Origin: an uncultured Verrucomicrobiota bacterium
GTDB taxonomy: Bacteria > Verrucomicrobiota > Kiritimatiellia > CAIQIC01 > Lenti-01
Direction of reading: 5' to 3'
DNA: 64,000 bases
NCBI GenBank assembly: GCA_938003985.1
Contig: CALKWZ010000016.1
Coordinates: 124,001 to 188,000, forward strand
The notes under the pieces are model-generated. The model made no database searches. It was not told where the DNA came from and saw only the letters and a program-made list of their open reading frames with translations. Shown here piece by piece: positions 20,267 to 28,966 of this stretch (within the stretch, counting starts at the first letter, position 1; each line of letters opens with the position of its first letter). Position numbers and translations under genes: made by a program.

Positions 20267-21336
20267 GGTATGGCGAAATCTACCGCGGCAAGCGGATCTG
20301 GCTGACGGGCGACACGGGCTTCAAAGGCTCGTGGCTGGCGTTCTGGCTGCGCCGGCTCGGGGCGGACGTCCTGGGCGTCGGCCTCGAGCCCGAAAGCTCC
20401 GACGGCCCCTTCGTGCGCGCCAAGCTGGCGCAACTGTACCGGCACGAGACGGCGGACATCCGCGATGCGGAGCGGATGGCGGCGCTGGCGCGCGAATTCG
20501 CGCCGCAGGTCGTGTTCCATCTGGCCGCGCAAGCGCTGGTGCGCCGATCCTATGCGGATCCCGTCGAGACGTTCGACGTCAACGTGCGCGGCGCGGCCCA
20601 CGTGCTCGATGCCGTGCGCCGCGCCGACCGGCCCTGCGCGGTGGTCGTGGTGACCAGCGACAAGTGCTACGAGAACCGCGAAGAGGATTATGCCTACCGC
20701 GAGGGCGATCCGATGGGCGGCCACGATCCCTACAGCGCTTCGAAAGGCTGCGAGGAACTGGTGGCGGCGTCCTACCGGGCCGCGTTTTTCGCGCCGGGCG
20801 GCAAGATCCAGCTGGCCACCGCGCGCGCCGGCAACGTGATCGGTCCCGGCGACTGGGCCGCGGACCGCATCGTGCCCGACGCCGTGCGGGCGATCCGCGC
20901 GGGCCGAAAGCTTTTCGTGCGCAATCCGCGCGCCGTACGGCCGTGGCAGCACGTGCTGGAGCCGCTGGGCGGCTATCTGCGGCTGGGCCAGGCCCTCTTG
21001 GAGCAGGGGGGCGCCGTCGCCGAAGGCTGGAACTTCGGGCCCGATCCCGCCAGCGCCCGCACCGTGGGAGATCTGGCCGATCTGTTTTACCAAGCCTGGG
21101 GCGCCGGCGTCGGCTGGGAAGCCGCGCCCAATCCCGCCAATCCCCACGAGGCGCATCTGCTGCAACTGGCCATCGACAAGGCTGCCGCGCGCCTCGGCTG
21201 GCGGCCGAAGTGGGATTTCGAAACGACCGTGCGCCGCACCGCCGCGGGTTATCGGACGATGCTGGAGGCGCCGGATGCCGCCGCCGCGCGGAATTTCCTG
21301 GACGCCGAAATCGCGGCCTACGAAGCCGCGACCTGA
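20263..21336 (+). CDS. rfbG: CDP-glucose 4,6-dehydratase
   Basis: This 357-residue extended short-chain dehydrogenase has the NAD motif GDTGFKG (16-22) and the catalytic Y157-x3-K161 in DPYSASK. The N-terminus and the later GPGDWA.DRIVPD stretch are typical of RfbG. It turns CDP-glucose into CDP-4-keto-6-deoxyglucose. The next gene, rfbF, supplies CDP-glucose, which supports the call. Start: the ATG overlaps the previous stop. Confidence 0.92.
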   Translation: MRYGEIYRGKRIWLTGDTGFKGSWLAFWLRRLGADVLGVGLEPESSDGPFVRAKLAQLYRHETADIRDAERMAALAREFAPQVVFHLAAQALVRRSYADPVETFDVNVRGAAHVLDAVRRADRPCAVVVVTSDKCYENREEDYAYREGDPMGGHDPYSASKGCEELVAASYRAAFFAPGGKIQLATARAGNVIGPGDWAADRIVPDAVRAIRAGRKLFVRNPRAVRPWQHVLEPLGGYLRLGQALLEQGGAVAEGWNFGPDPASARTVGDLADLFYQAWGAGVGWEAAPNPANPHEAHLLQLAIDKAAARLGWRPKWDFETTVRRTAAGYRTMLEAPDAAAARNFLDAEIAAYEAAT

Positions 21337-21348
21337 AGGGAGCCGAAC

Positions 21349-22131
21349 ATGCAGAACCAAGACATCCCGATCATGATCCTGGCCGGCGGCCGCGGCACGC
21401 GCCTCATGGAGGAAACCCGCGAGATTCCGAAACCGATGGTCACCATCGGCGGCAAGCCGATCCTGCTGCACCTGATGCAGTACTACAGCCGGTTCGGTTT
21501 CCGGAAATTCATCGTGTGCCTTGGCTACAAGGGCGAAATCATCAAGGAATATTTCCTCAACGTGCGCGAGCGCACGTCGTCCGTGCGCCTGCATGCGGGC
21601 GGCAAGGTCGAGTACGAAACCGGTCCGGCGGGCGATTGGGACATCGTCCTGGCCGAAACCGGCGAACACAGCCTGACCGCCCAGCGCATCCAGCGCGCGG
21701 CGAAATACGTCGATGCGCCGCTGTTCGGCCTGACCTACGGCGACGGCCTGAGCGACGTCGATTTGAACGCGGAACTGGCTTTCCACCGCGCCCACGGCAA
21801 GATCGGCACCATGACGGCCGTCCATCCGCCGTCCCGTTTCGGCATGATGGAATTGGGGCCGGACGGTCAGGTCGTCGCCTTCCGCGAGAAGGAAAAACTC
21901 CACAACGACTACATCAACGGCGGGTTTTTCTTCTTCCAGAAGGATTTCATCGCGCGCCTGCCGGCGGACGAAAACCTGAGCCTGGAATCCCAGCCGCTGA
22001 CGAAGCTCGCGGCGGACGGCCAGCTGTTTGCGTTCCGCCACGAAGGCTTCTGGGGGTGCATGGATACCCTGCGCGACCGCGAGAACCTCGAGAAAATCTA
22101 CGAATCGGGCCAGGCTCCCTGGGCCGGGTGA
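21349..22131 (+). CDS. rfbF: Glucose-1-phosphate cytidylyltransferase
   Basis: This 260-residue nucleotidyltransferase has the signature LAGGRGTRL...ETREIPKPM at the N-terminus and a conserved YGDGLSDVD catalytic stretch. It makes CDP-glucose from CTP and glucose-1-phosphate. A Shine-Dalgarno sequence (GAAGGGAG) precedes the ATG. It pairs functionally with rfbG just upstream. Confidence 0.93.
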   Translation: MQNQDIPIMILAGGRGTRLMEETREIPKPMVTIGGKPILLHLMQYYSRFGFRKFIVCLGYKGEIIKEYFLNVRERTSSVRLHAGGKVEYETGPAGDWDIVLAETGEHSLTAQRIQRAAKYVDAPLFGLTYGDGLSDVDLNAELAFHRAHGKIGTMTAVHPPSRFGMMELGPDGQVVAFREKEKLHNDYINGGFFFFQKDFIARLPADENLSLESQPLTKLAADGQLFAFRHEGFWGCMDTLRDRENLEKIYESGQAPWAG

Positions 22132-22158
22132 GGATTTTCCGCGGCGTGGAATCACCGG

Positions 22159-23046
22159 ATGAATGCGCGGCCAACCATCGTCGTCACGGGGGCAGCCGGC
22201 TTCATCGGTCGGCGGACGGTGGCGCGCTTGGCCCAGAAGGCGGCGATCGTAGCGCTGGATCGTGTGCCCGATCCGGGCGGTTGGCCGGCAGGCGTCGAAT
22301 ATCGCCAGATGGATCTGGACCGCGAAATGCCGGTGTTCAAGGGCAATTGGATTCTGATTCATCTGGCCTGGAGCCTGGACCGGTCCAATGTGGCCGCGCA
22401 GCAGGAGTCCCTGCGGACGTTCGCGCGGTTGCTGGGACAGAAAGGATTGACGGGCGTGGTGGGGCTGGGCAGCGCCGAGGAATACGGCGAGCTTGAAGGG
22501 CGCTTGCGCGAGGATCTGGCACCGGGCGCGGAGCTTTCCGCCTACGGTCAGGCCAAGCACGCGGCGGGCCAGGCGCTGGAAGCTTGGGCGCGCGGCGCGG
22601 GCCGCAAGGCCGTTTGGTTGCGGCCTTTCGTCGTCTATGGTCCGGGGCAGGGGGGCAACATGGCGATTCCCTATGCCTTGCGCTGCGCGCGGGAACGGAC
22701 GACCGGCGAATTTTCGGAAGGGCTCCAATTCCGCGATTTCGTCCACGTGGACGACGTGGCGGACGGCATCGCAGCCGCGGCGTTGGGCTTGCCGGACCTG
22801 AAGCCGGCGTTTGCCATCTGCAACCTGGGCCGAGGCGAACCGGTGCGGCTGCGCGACGTTCTGGAGCGCATCGCCGTCCAGACGAATTCCCAAGACTTGT
22901 TCCGCTTCGGTGCGCGGCCCATGCGGCCGGGCGAACCGCAGGAGCAATACGCCGACGTTGCCGCGGCCGCAGAATTGCTCGGTTGGCGTGCGAAAATTCC
23001 GTGGGCACAAGGCATCGATGCGCTTTGCGGGGATCCGAACCGATGA
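22159..23046 (+). CDS. NAD-dependent epimerase/reductase, probably on the CDP-sugar path
   Basis: This 295-residue extended SDR has the Rossmann motif TGAAGFIG near the N-terminus and a YGQAK catalytic pair. Late motifs (GPGQGG, FRDFVHVDDVADG) are typical of sugar-nucleotide epimerases and reductases. Position right after rfbG-rfbF suggests it acts on CDP-4-keto-6-deoxyglucose or a derivative, like CDP-tyvelose or abequose enzymes; this is inferred. It overlaps the next gene by ATGA. Confidence 0.75.
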   Translation: MNARPTIVVTGAAGFIGRRTVARLAQKAAIVALDRVPDPGGWPAGVEYRQMDLDREMPVFKGNWILIHLAWSLDRSNVAAQQESLRTFARLLGQKGLTGVVGLGSAEEYGELEGRLREDLAPGAELSAYGQAKHAAGQALEAWARGAGRKAVWLRPFVVYGPGQGGNMAIPYALRCARERTTGEFSEGLQFRDFVHVDDVADGIAAAALGLPDLKPAFAICNLGRGEPVRLRDVLERIAVQTNSQDLFRFGARPMRPGEPQEQYADVAAAAELLGWRAKIPWAQGIDALCGDPNR

Positions 23047-24323
23047 GCGCGCCGAACGTCATCGTGCTCGGGGCGGGCCTGGCGGGGTTGGGCTTTGCCC
23101 GGCATTGGCCGGGGTGCCGCGTGTTCGAGGCCGACGGCGAGCCCGGCGGGCATGCGCGGTCGCACGAATTCGGCGGCGCGTGGTTCGACCGCGGCGCGCA
23201 CATCTGCCATTCGCAGGACGAGGCCTGGCTGAAGCTCGTGGGCGCGGCGACGCCGCTGCACGAAATGGCGAAAAGCACGGTACTGAACCACAAGGCGGGC
23301 CGCTGGTTCGCCTACCCCGTGCAGAACCACCTCTTCGACCTGCCGAAAGCCGACCGCGAGGCGGCCTTGGCGGATTTCCTGGCGGCGCAGGAAAAATACC
23401 GCGGTCGGGAACCAAAGAACTACGAGGAATGGTGCCGATTCCAGTACGGCGACTACCTTCTGGAAAACTTCTACCGCCTCTACACGGCGAAGTACTGGCA
23501 CGTGCCGATGGCCGAACTGGCGACCGATTGGCTGGGCGGGCGCCTCCTGCCGTCGCAGGTGGCCAACATCGTCGCCGGCGCCCAAGGGCCCGCGGAAGAG
23601 AAACAGGCGGTGTTCCGCACCTTCCGCTATCCTTGCCGCGGCGGATTCTTCGCGATGCTGGCGCCGCTGGCCGAAGGCGTGGATCTGCGCCTGAACAAGC
23701 GCGCGGTGCGGGTGGACGCGCAAAAACGGATCGTGGCATTCGCGGACGGCGGGGAAGAAAGCTTCGATTCGCTCGTTTCGACGATTCCGCTGCCGGAATT
23801 GGTCGGCATGATTCCCGATGCCCCGGCCGACGTGCGCGCGGCGGCGGCGAAACTGCGCGCCCTGCGCCAGATCTGCGTGAACGTCGTCGTGGGCCGCGAA
23901 AACCTGAGCCCCGCGAACTGGTTCTACGTCTACGATCCGGAGATCGACGTGTCGCGCGTGTCGTTCCCGTTTTCGCTCTCGGGCGAACGAAACGGCCGCA
24001 CCGCCATCCAGGCCGAGATTTTCCTGCCGCAAGCGGCGCGGCCGGACGAGTCCGCGTTGCTGGAAAAGGCGCTGGCCGATCTGGGCCGGCTGCTGAAGTT
24101 CCCGGCCTCCGCGATTCTCGCGGCGGAAATCCGCGCCTATCCGCTGTCCTACGTGGTGTCCGATCTGGCGCGCGGTCCGGCGGTGCGGCACGTGCGCGAC
24201 TGGCTGCGCGGCCGCGGCATCGAAACGACCGGCCTGTTCGGCGCGTGGGAATACGTGTGGTCCGACCGCGCCTTCGCGGGCGGTCGCGCGCTGGCGCAGG
24301 CCCTGCGGGAGCCGCGCCCGTGA
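23043..24323 (+). CDS. FAD-dependent protoporphyrinogen oxidase/UDP-galactopyranose mutase-like protein
   Basis: This 426-residue protein starts with the dinucleotide-binding motif LGAGLAGLG and then EADGEPGGHARS, as in amine-oxidase-type flavoproteins. Related proteins in sugar clusters include UDP-galactopyranose mutase and uncharacterised 'protoporphyrinogen oxidase' annotations. Its place between an epimerase and a glycosyltransferase favours a role in sugar modification rather than haem synthesis. It overlaps both neighbours by ATGA or GTGA. Confidence 0.65.
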   Translation: MSAPNVIVLGAGLAGLGFARHWPGCRVFEADGEPGGHARSHEFGGAWFDRGAHICHSQDEAWLKLVGAATPLHEMAKSTVLNHKAGRWFAYPVQNHLFDLPKADREAALADFLAAQEKYRGREPKNYEEWCRFQYGDYLLENFYRLYTAKYWHVPMAELATDWLGGRLLPSQVANIVAGAQGPAEEKQAVFRTFRYPCRGGFFAMLAPLAEGVDLRLNKRAVRVDAQKRIVAFADGGEESFDSLVSTIPLPELVGMIPDAPADVRAAAAKLRALRQICVNVVVGRENLSPANWFYVYDPEIDVSRVSFPFSLSGERNGRTAIQAEIFLPQAARPDESALLEKALADLGRLLKFPASAILAAEIRAYPLSYVVSDLARGPAVRHVRDWLRGRGIETTGLFGAWEYVWSDRAFAGGRALAQALREPRP

Positions 24324-25474
24324 AGGTTACCTTCCTCGTGCCGGATCTGGGCTGGCCCATCGTGGGTATCGCGGCGCGCTTCGCGAAGTACGTCTGCCGC
24401 GAACACGAGGTGGAAATCGTCGGCCCGCGCCTGTGGGGCGGGGCCAATGCGATGTACGCCGAAGAGTTCGCCTATCGCGCCGTCGATTGCCCGAAAATCT
24501 ATCGGTTTCCGGAATATTTCCGGGAAGTCCGCAAGCTGGCCCGCGCGATCCGGGGCGACGTCGTGATTTCGATGAAGGCGTTCGGTTCCACCTTGCCGGC
24601 AGCGCTGCGGGCCAAACGCGAGCGCGGCTGCCGGGTGGTGGCTTATCTCGACGAATGGGACGGCGCGACCTCCGCCGCGTGGAGCTTCGGCGAGCGCCTC
24701 CGGCATTGGGGCCGCGATTGGATGCATCCCTGCAACGATCTCTACGCGCCCTGGGTCGAGCGCCGCTTGCCGGAATGCGACGTGCGGCTGGGCACGACGC
24801 GTTTTTTGCAGGACAAGTTCGGCTGCCGCGTTTTCCACGTGGGCGTGGACGTCGAGCGTTTCAAGCCTCAAGACCCGGCGGCGGTGGCCGCGTTGAAGCG
24901 CGAACTCGGGATCGAAGGGAAAAAGCTGGTCGTATTCGGCGGCGTGGCCCGGGCGCACAAGGGACTCGAAACCTTCGCCGAAGCGCTGGCGCAGTTGGGC
25001 CGCGCGGACGTCGCGCTCCTGATTCTCGGGCCGCTGAACGATGGCGTGCGGCAACTCATGCGGCATCCCGCGTACGGGAAATTCATCTTGTGTCCGGCGA
25101 CGGATGCGGAGGCCACGCGGAGGATCCACCGCGAAATGCCGCTCTATCTGGGGCTGGGCGACGCACTGATCGTGCCGCTCGGGGAGACTGCGTTGGCGCG
25201 CAGCCAAATGCCGTGCAAAGTCTTCGAGGCCATGGCGATGGGCAAACCCGTCGTGGCCAGCGCCGTTTCCGATCTGCCCGAGGTGCTCGAAGGTTGCGGG
25301 CATCTGGTCGCCCCGAACTCGTCGGATGCCGCGGCTCAGGTGCTGGCGGGAATTTTCGCCGATCCGGAGGCCGCGCGCGCCCTGGGCACGCGGGCGCGGG
25401 AACGCTGCATCGAAAAATACGGTGTCGAGACCAGCCGGAAGGCCTTGCTGGAGCTGCTGGAAGAATTGAAGTAA
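24320..25474 (+). CDS. Glycosyltransferase, GT4-like (GT-B fold)
   Basis: The protein is 384 residues, with a GTG start overlapping the upstream stop. The N-terminal half looks like a GT-B acceptor domain. The C-terminal half has the group 1 features: a VVFGG..RAHKGLE strand, then an SQMPCKVFEAMAMGKPVVAS motif whose glutamate contacts the nucleotide sugar. It is the last gene of the cluster. The donor is probably the deoxysugar made here, but that is inferred. Confidence 0.8.
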   Translation: MKVTFLVPDLGWPIVGIAARFAKYVCREHEVEIVGPRLWGGANAMYAEEFAYRAVDCPKIYRFPEYFREVRKLARAIRGDVVISMKAFGSTLPAALRAKRERGCRVVAYLDEWDGATSAAWSFGERLRHWGRDWMHPCNDLYAPWVERRLPECDVRLGTTRFLQDKFGCRVFHVGVDVERFKPQDPAAVAALKRELGIEGKKLVVFGGVARAHKGLETFAEALAQLGRADVALLILGPLNDGVRQLMRHPAYGKFILCPATDAEATRRIHREMPLYLGLGDALIVPLGETALARSQMPCKVFEAMAMGKPVVASAVSDLPEVLEGCGHLVAPNSSDAAAQVLAGIFADPEAARALGTRARERCIEKYGVETSRKALLELLEELK

Positions 25475-25509
25475 CCCGCTGGCGGGACGGGGGGATTGGC
25501 GGGTTTTGC

Positions 25510-25538
25510 TGGACGGGAAAAGGGGGGAGGTCTAGCAT
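25510..25538 (+). promoter_or_regulatory. Promoter of the short pta gene
   Basis: TGGACG (25510-25515), a 17-base spacer and TAGCAT (25533-25538) end 9 bases before the ATG at 25548. The -35 box is weak. Confidence 0.4.
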
Positions 25539-25547
25539 GGCGCGCTT

Positions 25548-26711
25548 ATGGAATTGTTGATCCAGCGTGCCAAGGGGTACGGCGGAAGCGTCGTGTTGCC
25601 CGAAGGCCAGGACCCGCGCGTGATGAAGGCGGCGGCGGAAATCGCGCGCCGTGGCTTCGCGCGCGTGTCCGTGCTGGCCACGCCGGCCGAGGCCCAGCAG
25701 GCCTGCGCGGCCGCGGGCGTGATTCCGTCCGGCTTTGAGATCATTGATCCGACCGCTCCGCCCTGCTTCGAAGAGCTGGTGGCGGCCTATTACCGCAAGC
25801 GGGCCTCCAAAGGCTTGACCGAAGAGCAGGCGCGCGCGGCCATGAAAAACCGGCTGTACGTCGGCGCCATCATGATCGAGACGGGCTACGCCTCGGGCAT
25901 GGTGGCCGGCAGCATCGCCTCGACGCCGGACATGCTGCGGGCGGCGTTCCATTGCGTGGGCACGGCGCCGGGCATCAAGACCGCCAGCAGCTGCTTTTTG
26001 CTGCGGCTGAAAACGCCGACGATCGCCGGCGAGAGCACCTTGCTGTTCGCGGATTGCGGCGTGAACCCGAATCCGACGGCGGAACAGCTGGCGGAAATCG
26101 CGATGTCCACGGCCCAGACGCACCGGGCCCTGATCGGCACGCCGCCGCGGGTCGCGCTGCTGAGCTTTTCGACGCGCGGCAGCGCCAAGCACGAGCTGGT
26201 GGACAAGGTGGCCAAGGCCACCCAGATCGCGAAGGGTCTGGCCGCGAAGTTCGACCCTGAAATGGTCGTGGACGGCGAACTGCAGACGGACGCGGCGATC
26301 GTGCCGCACGTGGCGCAGCAGAAGGCGCCGGACAGCCCGCTGAAGGGCGCGGCCAACATCTTGGTTTTTCCCGACCTGCAGGCCGGCAACATCTCGGTGA
26401 AGCTGGTGGAACGGCTGGCGGGCGCGATCGCGCTGGGCCCGATTTTGCAGGGGTTGGCCAAGCCCCTGAACGACCTGTCGCGCGGCTGCAGCGCGGAGGA
26501 CATCGTGGGCGTGGCGGCGGTGACGATGTGCCAGGCGGCGGCCATGGGCGTGCCGGCCAAGGTCAAGCCCAGCGGCGTGGCGGCCCCGGCGCAAGCGGAA
26601 GCGTGCGCGGCGGGATTGCTGTCGGACGACGAGATCGAGGCGATCGCGCGCCGCGTGGCGCAGGATTTGCTGGCGAGCCCCGCGACGGCGCGGAGCCTGA
26701 GAGGATTTTGA
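25548..26711 (+). CDS. pta: Phosphate acetyltransferase (short type) with a C-terminal extension
   Basis: This 387-residue protein of the PTA/PTB family should turn acetyl-CoA and phosphate into acetyl phosphate for acetate kinase. Family marks include VLPEGQDPRVM near the N-terminus, ADCGVNPNPTAEQLAEIA in the middle and LNDLSRGCS near residue 310. Short Pta proteins usually end around residue 330; here about 55 more residues follow, rich in Ala and ending in a predicted helix (LSDDEIEAIARRVAQDLL). A second, long Pta is at 57852-59948. ilvE follows after 12 bases. A related acyl-CoA substrate (butyryl) is possible. Confidence 0.85.
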   Translation: MELLIQRAKGYGGSVVLPEGQDPRVMKAAAEIARRGFARVSVLATPAEAQQACAAAGVIPSGFEIIDPTAPPCFEELVAAYYRKRASKGLTEEQARAAMKNRLYVGAIMIETGYASGMVAGSIASTPDMLRAAFHCVGTAPGIKTASSCFLLRLKTPTIAGESTLLFADCGVNPNPTAEQLAEIAMSTAQTHRALIGTPPRVALLSFSTRGSAKHELVDKVAKATQIAKGLAAKFDPEMVVDGELQTDAAIVPHVAQQKAPDSPLKGAANILVFPDLQAGNISVKLVERLAGAIALGPILQGLAKPLNDLSRGCSAEDIVGVAAVTMCQAAAMGVPAKVKPSGVAAPAQAEACAAGLLSDDEIEAIARRVAQDLLASPATARSLRGF

Positions 26712-26723
26712 GAGGAAACGGAA

Positions 26724-27740
26724 ATGAAGAACATCGACTGGAAGAGCCTGGGATTCGCGTACATGGACACCAACTGCCACGTGCGCTACGTGTGGAAAGA
26801 CGGAAAATGGGACGCCGGCGAACTGGTGACGTCGCCGTACATGCCCATCCACATCGCGGCGACGGCGCTGCACTACGGCCAGGCGGCCTTCGAAGGGCTG
26901 AAGGCCTTCCGGCGCAAGGACGGCAAGGCGAGCCTGTTCCGGCCCGAGGAAAACGCGAAGCGGATGCAAACCACGGCGCGGCGGACCTGCATGGCCGAAG
27001 TGCCCACGGACCTGTTCGTGGACGCGTGCAAGCGCGTGGTGAAGGCGAATCTCGAATACCTGCCGCCCTACGGCACGGGCGGCTCGATGTACGTGCGGCC
27101 GCTGCTGTTCGGCAGCGGCGCGCAGATCGGCGTGGCCCCGGCGGACGAATACACGTTCCTGGTGCTGGTGACGCCCGTGGGCGCCTACTACAAAGGCGGC
27201 CTGCAGGCGGTGAAAGCCGTCGTGTTCGACGACTACGACCGCGCGGCGCCCCAGGGCACCGGCCACGTCAAGATCGGCGGCAACTACGTCGCCGGACTCT
27301 ATCCCCACCAGCTCGCGAAGAAGATGGGCTACCCCGTGGAGCTCTATCTCGACGCCAAGGAGCACAAGTGGATCGACGAGTTCGCGACGAGCAACTTCCT
27401 GGCGATCACCAAGGACGGCACGTACGTGACGACGAAGTCCCCCTCCATCCTGCCCAGCATCACGAACCTGACGCTGCAGCAGCTGGCGAAGGACAACGGC
27501 ATCCCCGTGGAAGTGCGGCCCGTGGCGTTCGACGAAGTGACGAACTTCGCCGAAGTGGCCGCGTGCGGCACCGCCGTGGTGGTGACGCCGGTGTGCCAGA
27601 TCGAGCGGGCGGGCCGGGTCTACAAGACCGGCCCGGAGACCGGCTGCGGCCCCGTGCTGCAGAAGCTCTACAACGCCGTGCAGGGCATCCAGTACGGCGA
27701 GCAGCCCGACGCGCACGGCTGGAACGTGGAAGTCGAGTAG
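26724..27740 (+). CDS. ilvE: Branched-chain amino acid aminotransferase
   Basis: This 338-residue fold-type IV PLP enzyme makes Leu, Ile and Val from their 2-keto acids. The PLP lysine is probably K183 in HVKIGGNY. ALHYGQAAFEGLKAF and EFATSNFLAI are typical of eukaryote-like (class II) BCATs. A Shine-Dalgarno sequence (GAGGAAA) precedes the ATG. leuC and leuD lie further along, so branched-chain synthesis is partly grouped here. Confidence 0.94.
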   Translation: MKNIDWKSLGFAYMDTNCHVRYVWKDGKWDAGELVTSPYMPIHIAATALHYGQAAFEGLKAFRRKDGKASLFRPEENAKRMQTTARRTCMAEVPTDLFVDACKRVVKANLEYLPPYGTGGSMYVRPLLFGSGAQIGVAPADEYTFLVLVTPVGAYYKGGLQAVKAVVFDDYDRAAPQGTGHVKIGGNYVAGLYPHQLAKKMGYPVELYLDAKEHKWIDEFATSNFLAITKDGTYVTTKSPSILPSITNLTLQQLAKDNGIPVEVRPVAFDEVTNFAEVAACGTAVVVTPVCQIERAGRVYKTGPETGCGPVLQKLYNAVQGIQYGEQPDAHGWNVEVE

Positions 27741-27744
27741 GCCG

Positions 27745-28953
27745 ATGATGACGCTCGAACAGCAATTCGCGAAGATCACCGCGCGCCGGGTGGACCTCCA
27801 CAGCGCGGACGAACTGAAAAACCGTTTGGCGAAGTCCATCGCGGAAAAGAAGCCCTTGCGCATCAAGATGGGTGCGGATCCGTCGGCGCCGGATCTGCAC
27901 CTAGGCCATTGCGTGGCGCTGAACAAGCTCCGCGAGTTCCAGGACTGCGGCCACACGGTGGTCTTCATCATCGGCGACTTCACCGGCATGATCGGCGATC
28001 CGTCCGGCAAGTCCGCGACGCGCCCGCAGCTGTCGAAGGAAAAAGTGCTGGAGAACGCGAAGAGCTACCAGGACCAGATGTTCAAGATCCTGGACCCGGC
28101 GCGCACCGAAGTGCACTTCAACTCCGAATGGTTCGGGGCGATGACCTTCGACAAGGTGATCCGCCTGAGCGCGCACGTGACCGTGGCGCAGCTGCTGGCG
28201 CGCGACGACTTTTCCAAGCGCTACGCGGCCAGCCAGCCGATTTCGCTGGTGGAATTCCTGTACCCGCTGGTGCAGGCGTACGATTCCGTGATGGTGCGGG
28301 CGGACGTCGAAATCGGCGGCACCGACCAGCTCTTCAACCTGCTGCTCGGGCGCGAAATCCAGAAGGCCCACGGCCAGGAGCCGCAGATCGTGATGACGAT
28401 GCCGCTGCTGGAAGGCCTCGACGGCGTCAACAAGATGAGCAAGAGCCTCGGCAACTACATTGCCGTCAACGACACCCCGAAGGACGTCTTCGGCAAGACG
28501 ATGAGCGTCAGCGACGACCTGATGTGGCGCTATTTCTCGCTCGTGCTGTGCCTGCCGGACGAGGAGATCGCCGCGTTGAAGGCGGCGGTGGCCTCGGGCG
28601 CGCGGCATCCGCGCGACGTGAAGGACGAGCTCGGCCGGCGCGTCGTGGCGAAGTTCCACGGAGAGGCCGCCGGGGCCGAAGCCAGCGCGGAATTCGCGCG
28701 CGTGTTTTCGCAGAACCAGCTGCCGACGGACATCCCCGAGGTGGTCGTGCCCGCGGAAAAGATCGGCATCCTGAACCTGATGGTCAAGGCCGGGCTGGCG
28801 CCGAGCACGAGCGAGGCGCGCCGCCTGGTGCAGGCCGGCGCCGTGAAGCTGGACGAAGAAAAGGTCGCCGACGTCCGCCTGGAACTCGAGCCCAAGGACG
28901 GCGTCGTGATCCGCAGCGGCAAGCGCGGCTTCGCCAAAATCAAGGTCGGCTAG
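27745..28953 (+). CDS. tyrS: Tyrosyl-tRNA synthetase
   Basis: This 402-residue class I synthetase has the HIGH motif HLGH (52-55), KMSKS at 230-234 and a C-terminal S4 RNA-binding domain (about 335-402). It charges tRNA-Tyr. The ATG at 27745 is followed by a second ATG at 27748. It lies 4 bases after ilvE and is probably in the same transcript. Confidence 0.96.
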   Translation: MMTLEQQFAKITARRVDLHSADELKNRLAKSIAEKKPLRIKMGADPSAPDLHLGHCVALNKLREFQDCGHTVVFIIGDFTGMIGDPSGKSATRPQLSKEKVLENAKSYQDQMFKILDPARTEVHFNSEWFGAMTFDKVIRLSAHVTVAQLLARDDFSKRYAASQPISLVEFLYPLVQAYDSVMVRADVEIGGTDQLFNLLLGREIQKAHGQEPQIVMTMPLLEGLDGVNKMSKSLGNYIAVNDTPKDVFGKTMSVSDDLMWRYFSLVLCLPDEEIAALKAAVASGARHPRDVKDELGRRVVAKFHGEAAGAEASAEFARVFSQNQLPTDIPEVVVPAEKIGILNLMVKAGLAPSTSEARRLVQAGAVKLDEEKVADVRLELEPKDGVVIRSGKRGFAKIKVG

Positions 28954-28966
28954 GTTCCGGAGCGCC

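Noticed and set aside
20101..23010. 969-codon minus-strand frame across the surface-sugar cluster
   Set aside because: Overlaps four well-supported plus-strand genes; no family resemblance.
23043..24323. True protoporphyrinogen oxidase (haem synthesis)
   Set aside because: No other haem genes are near; the sugar cluster context points elsewhere.
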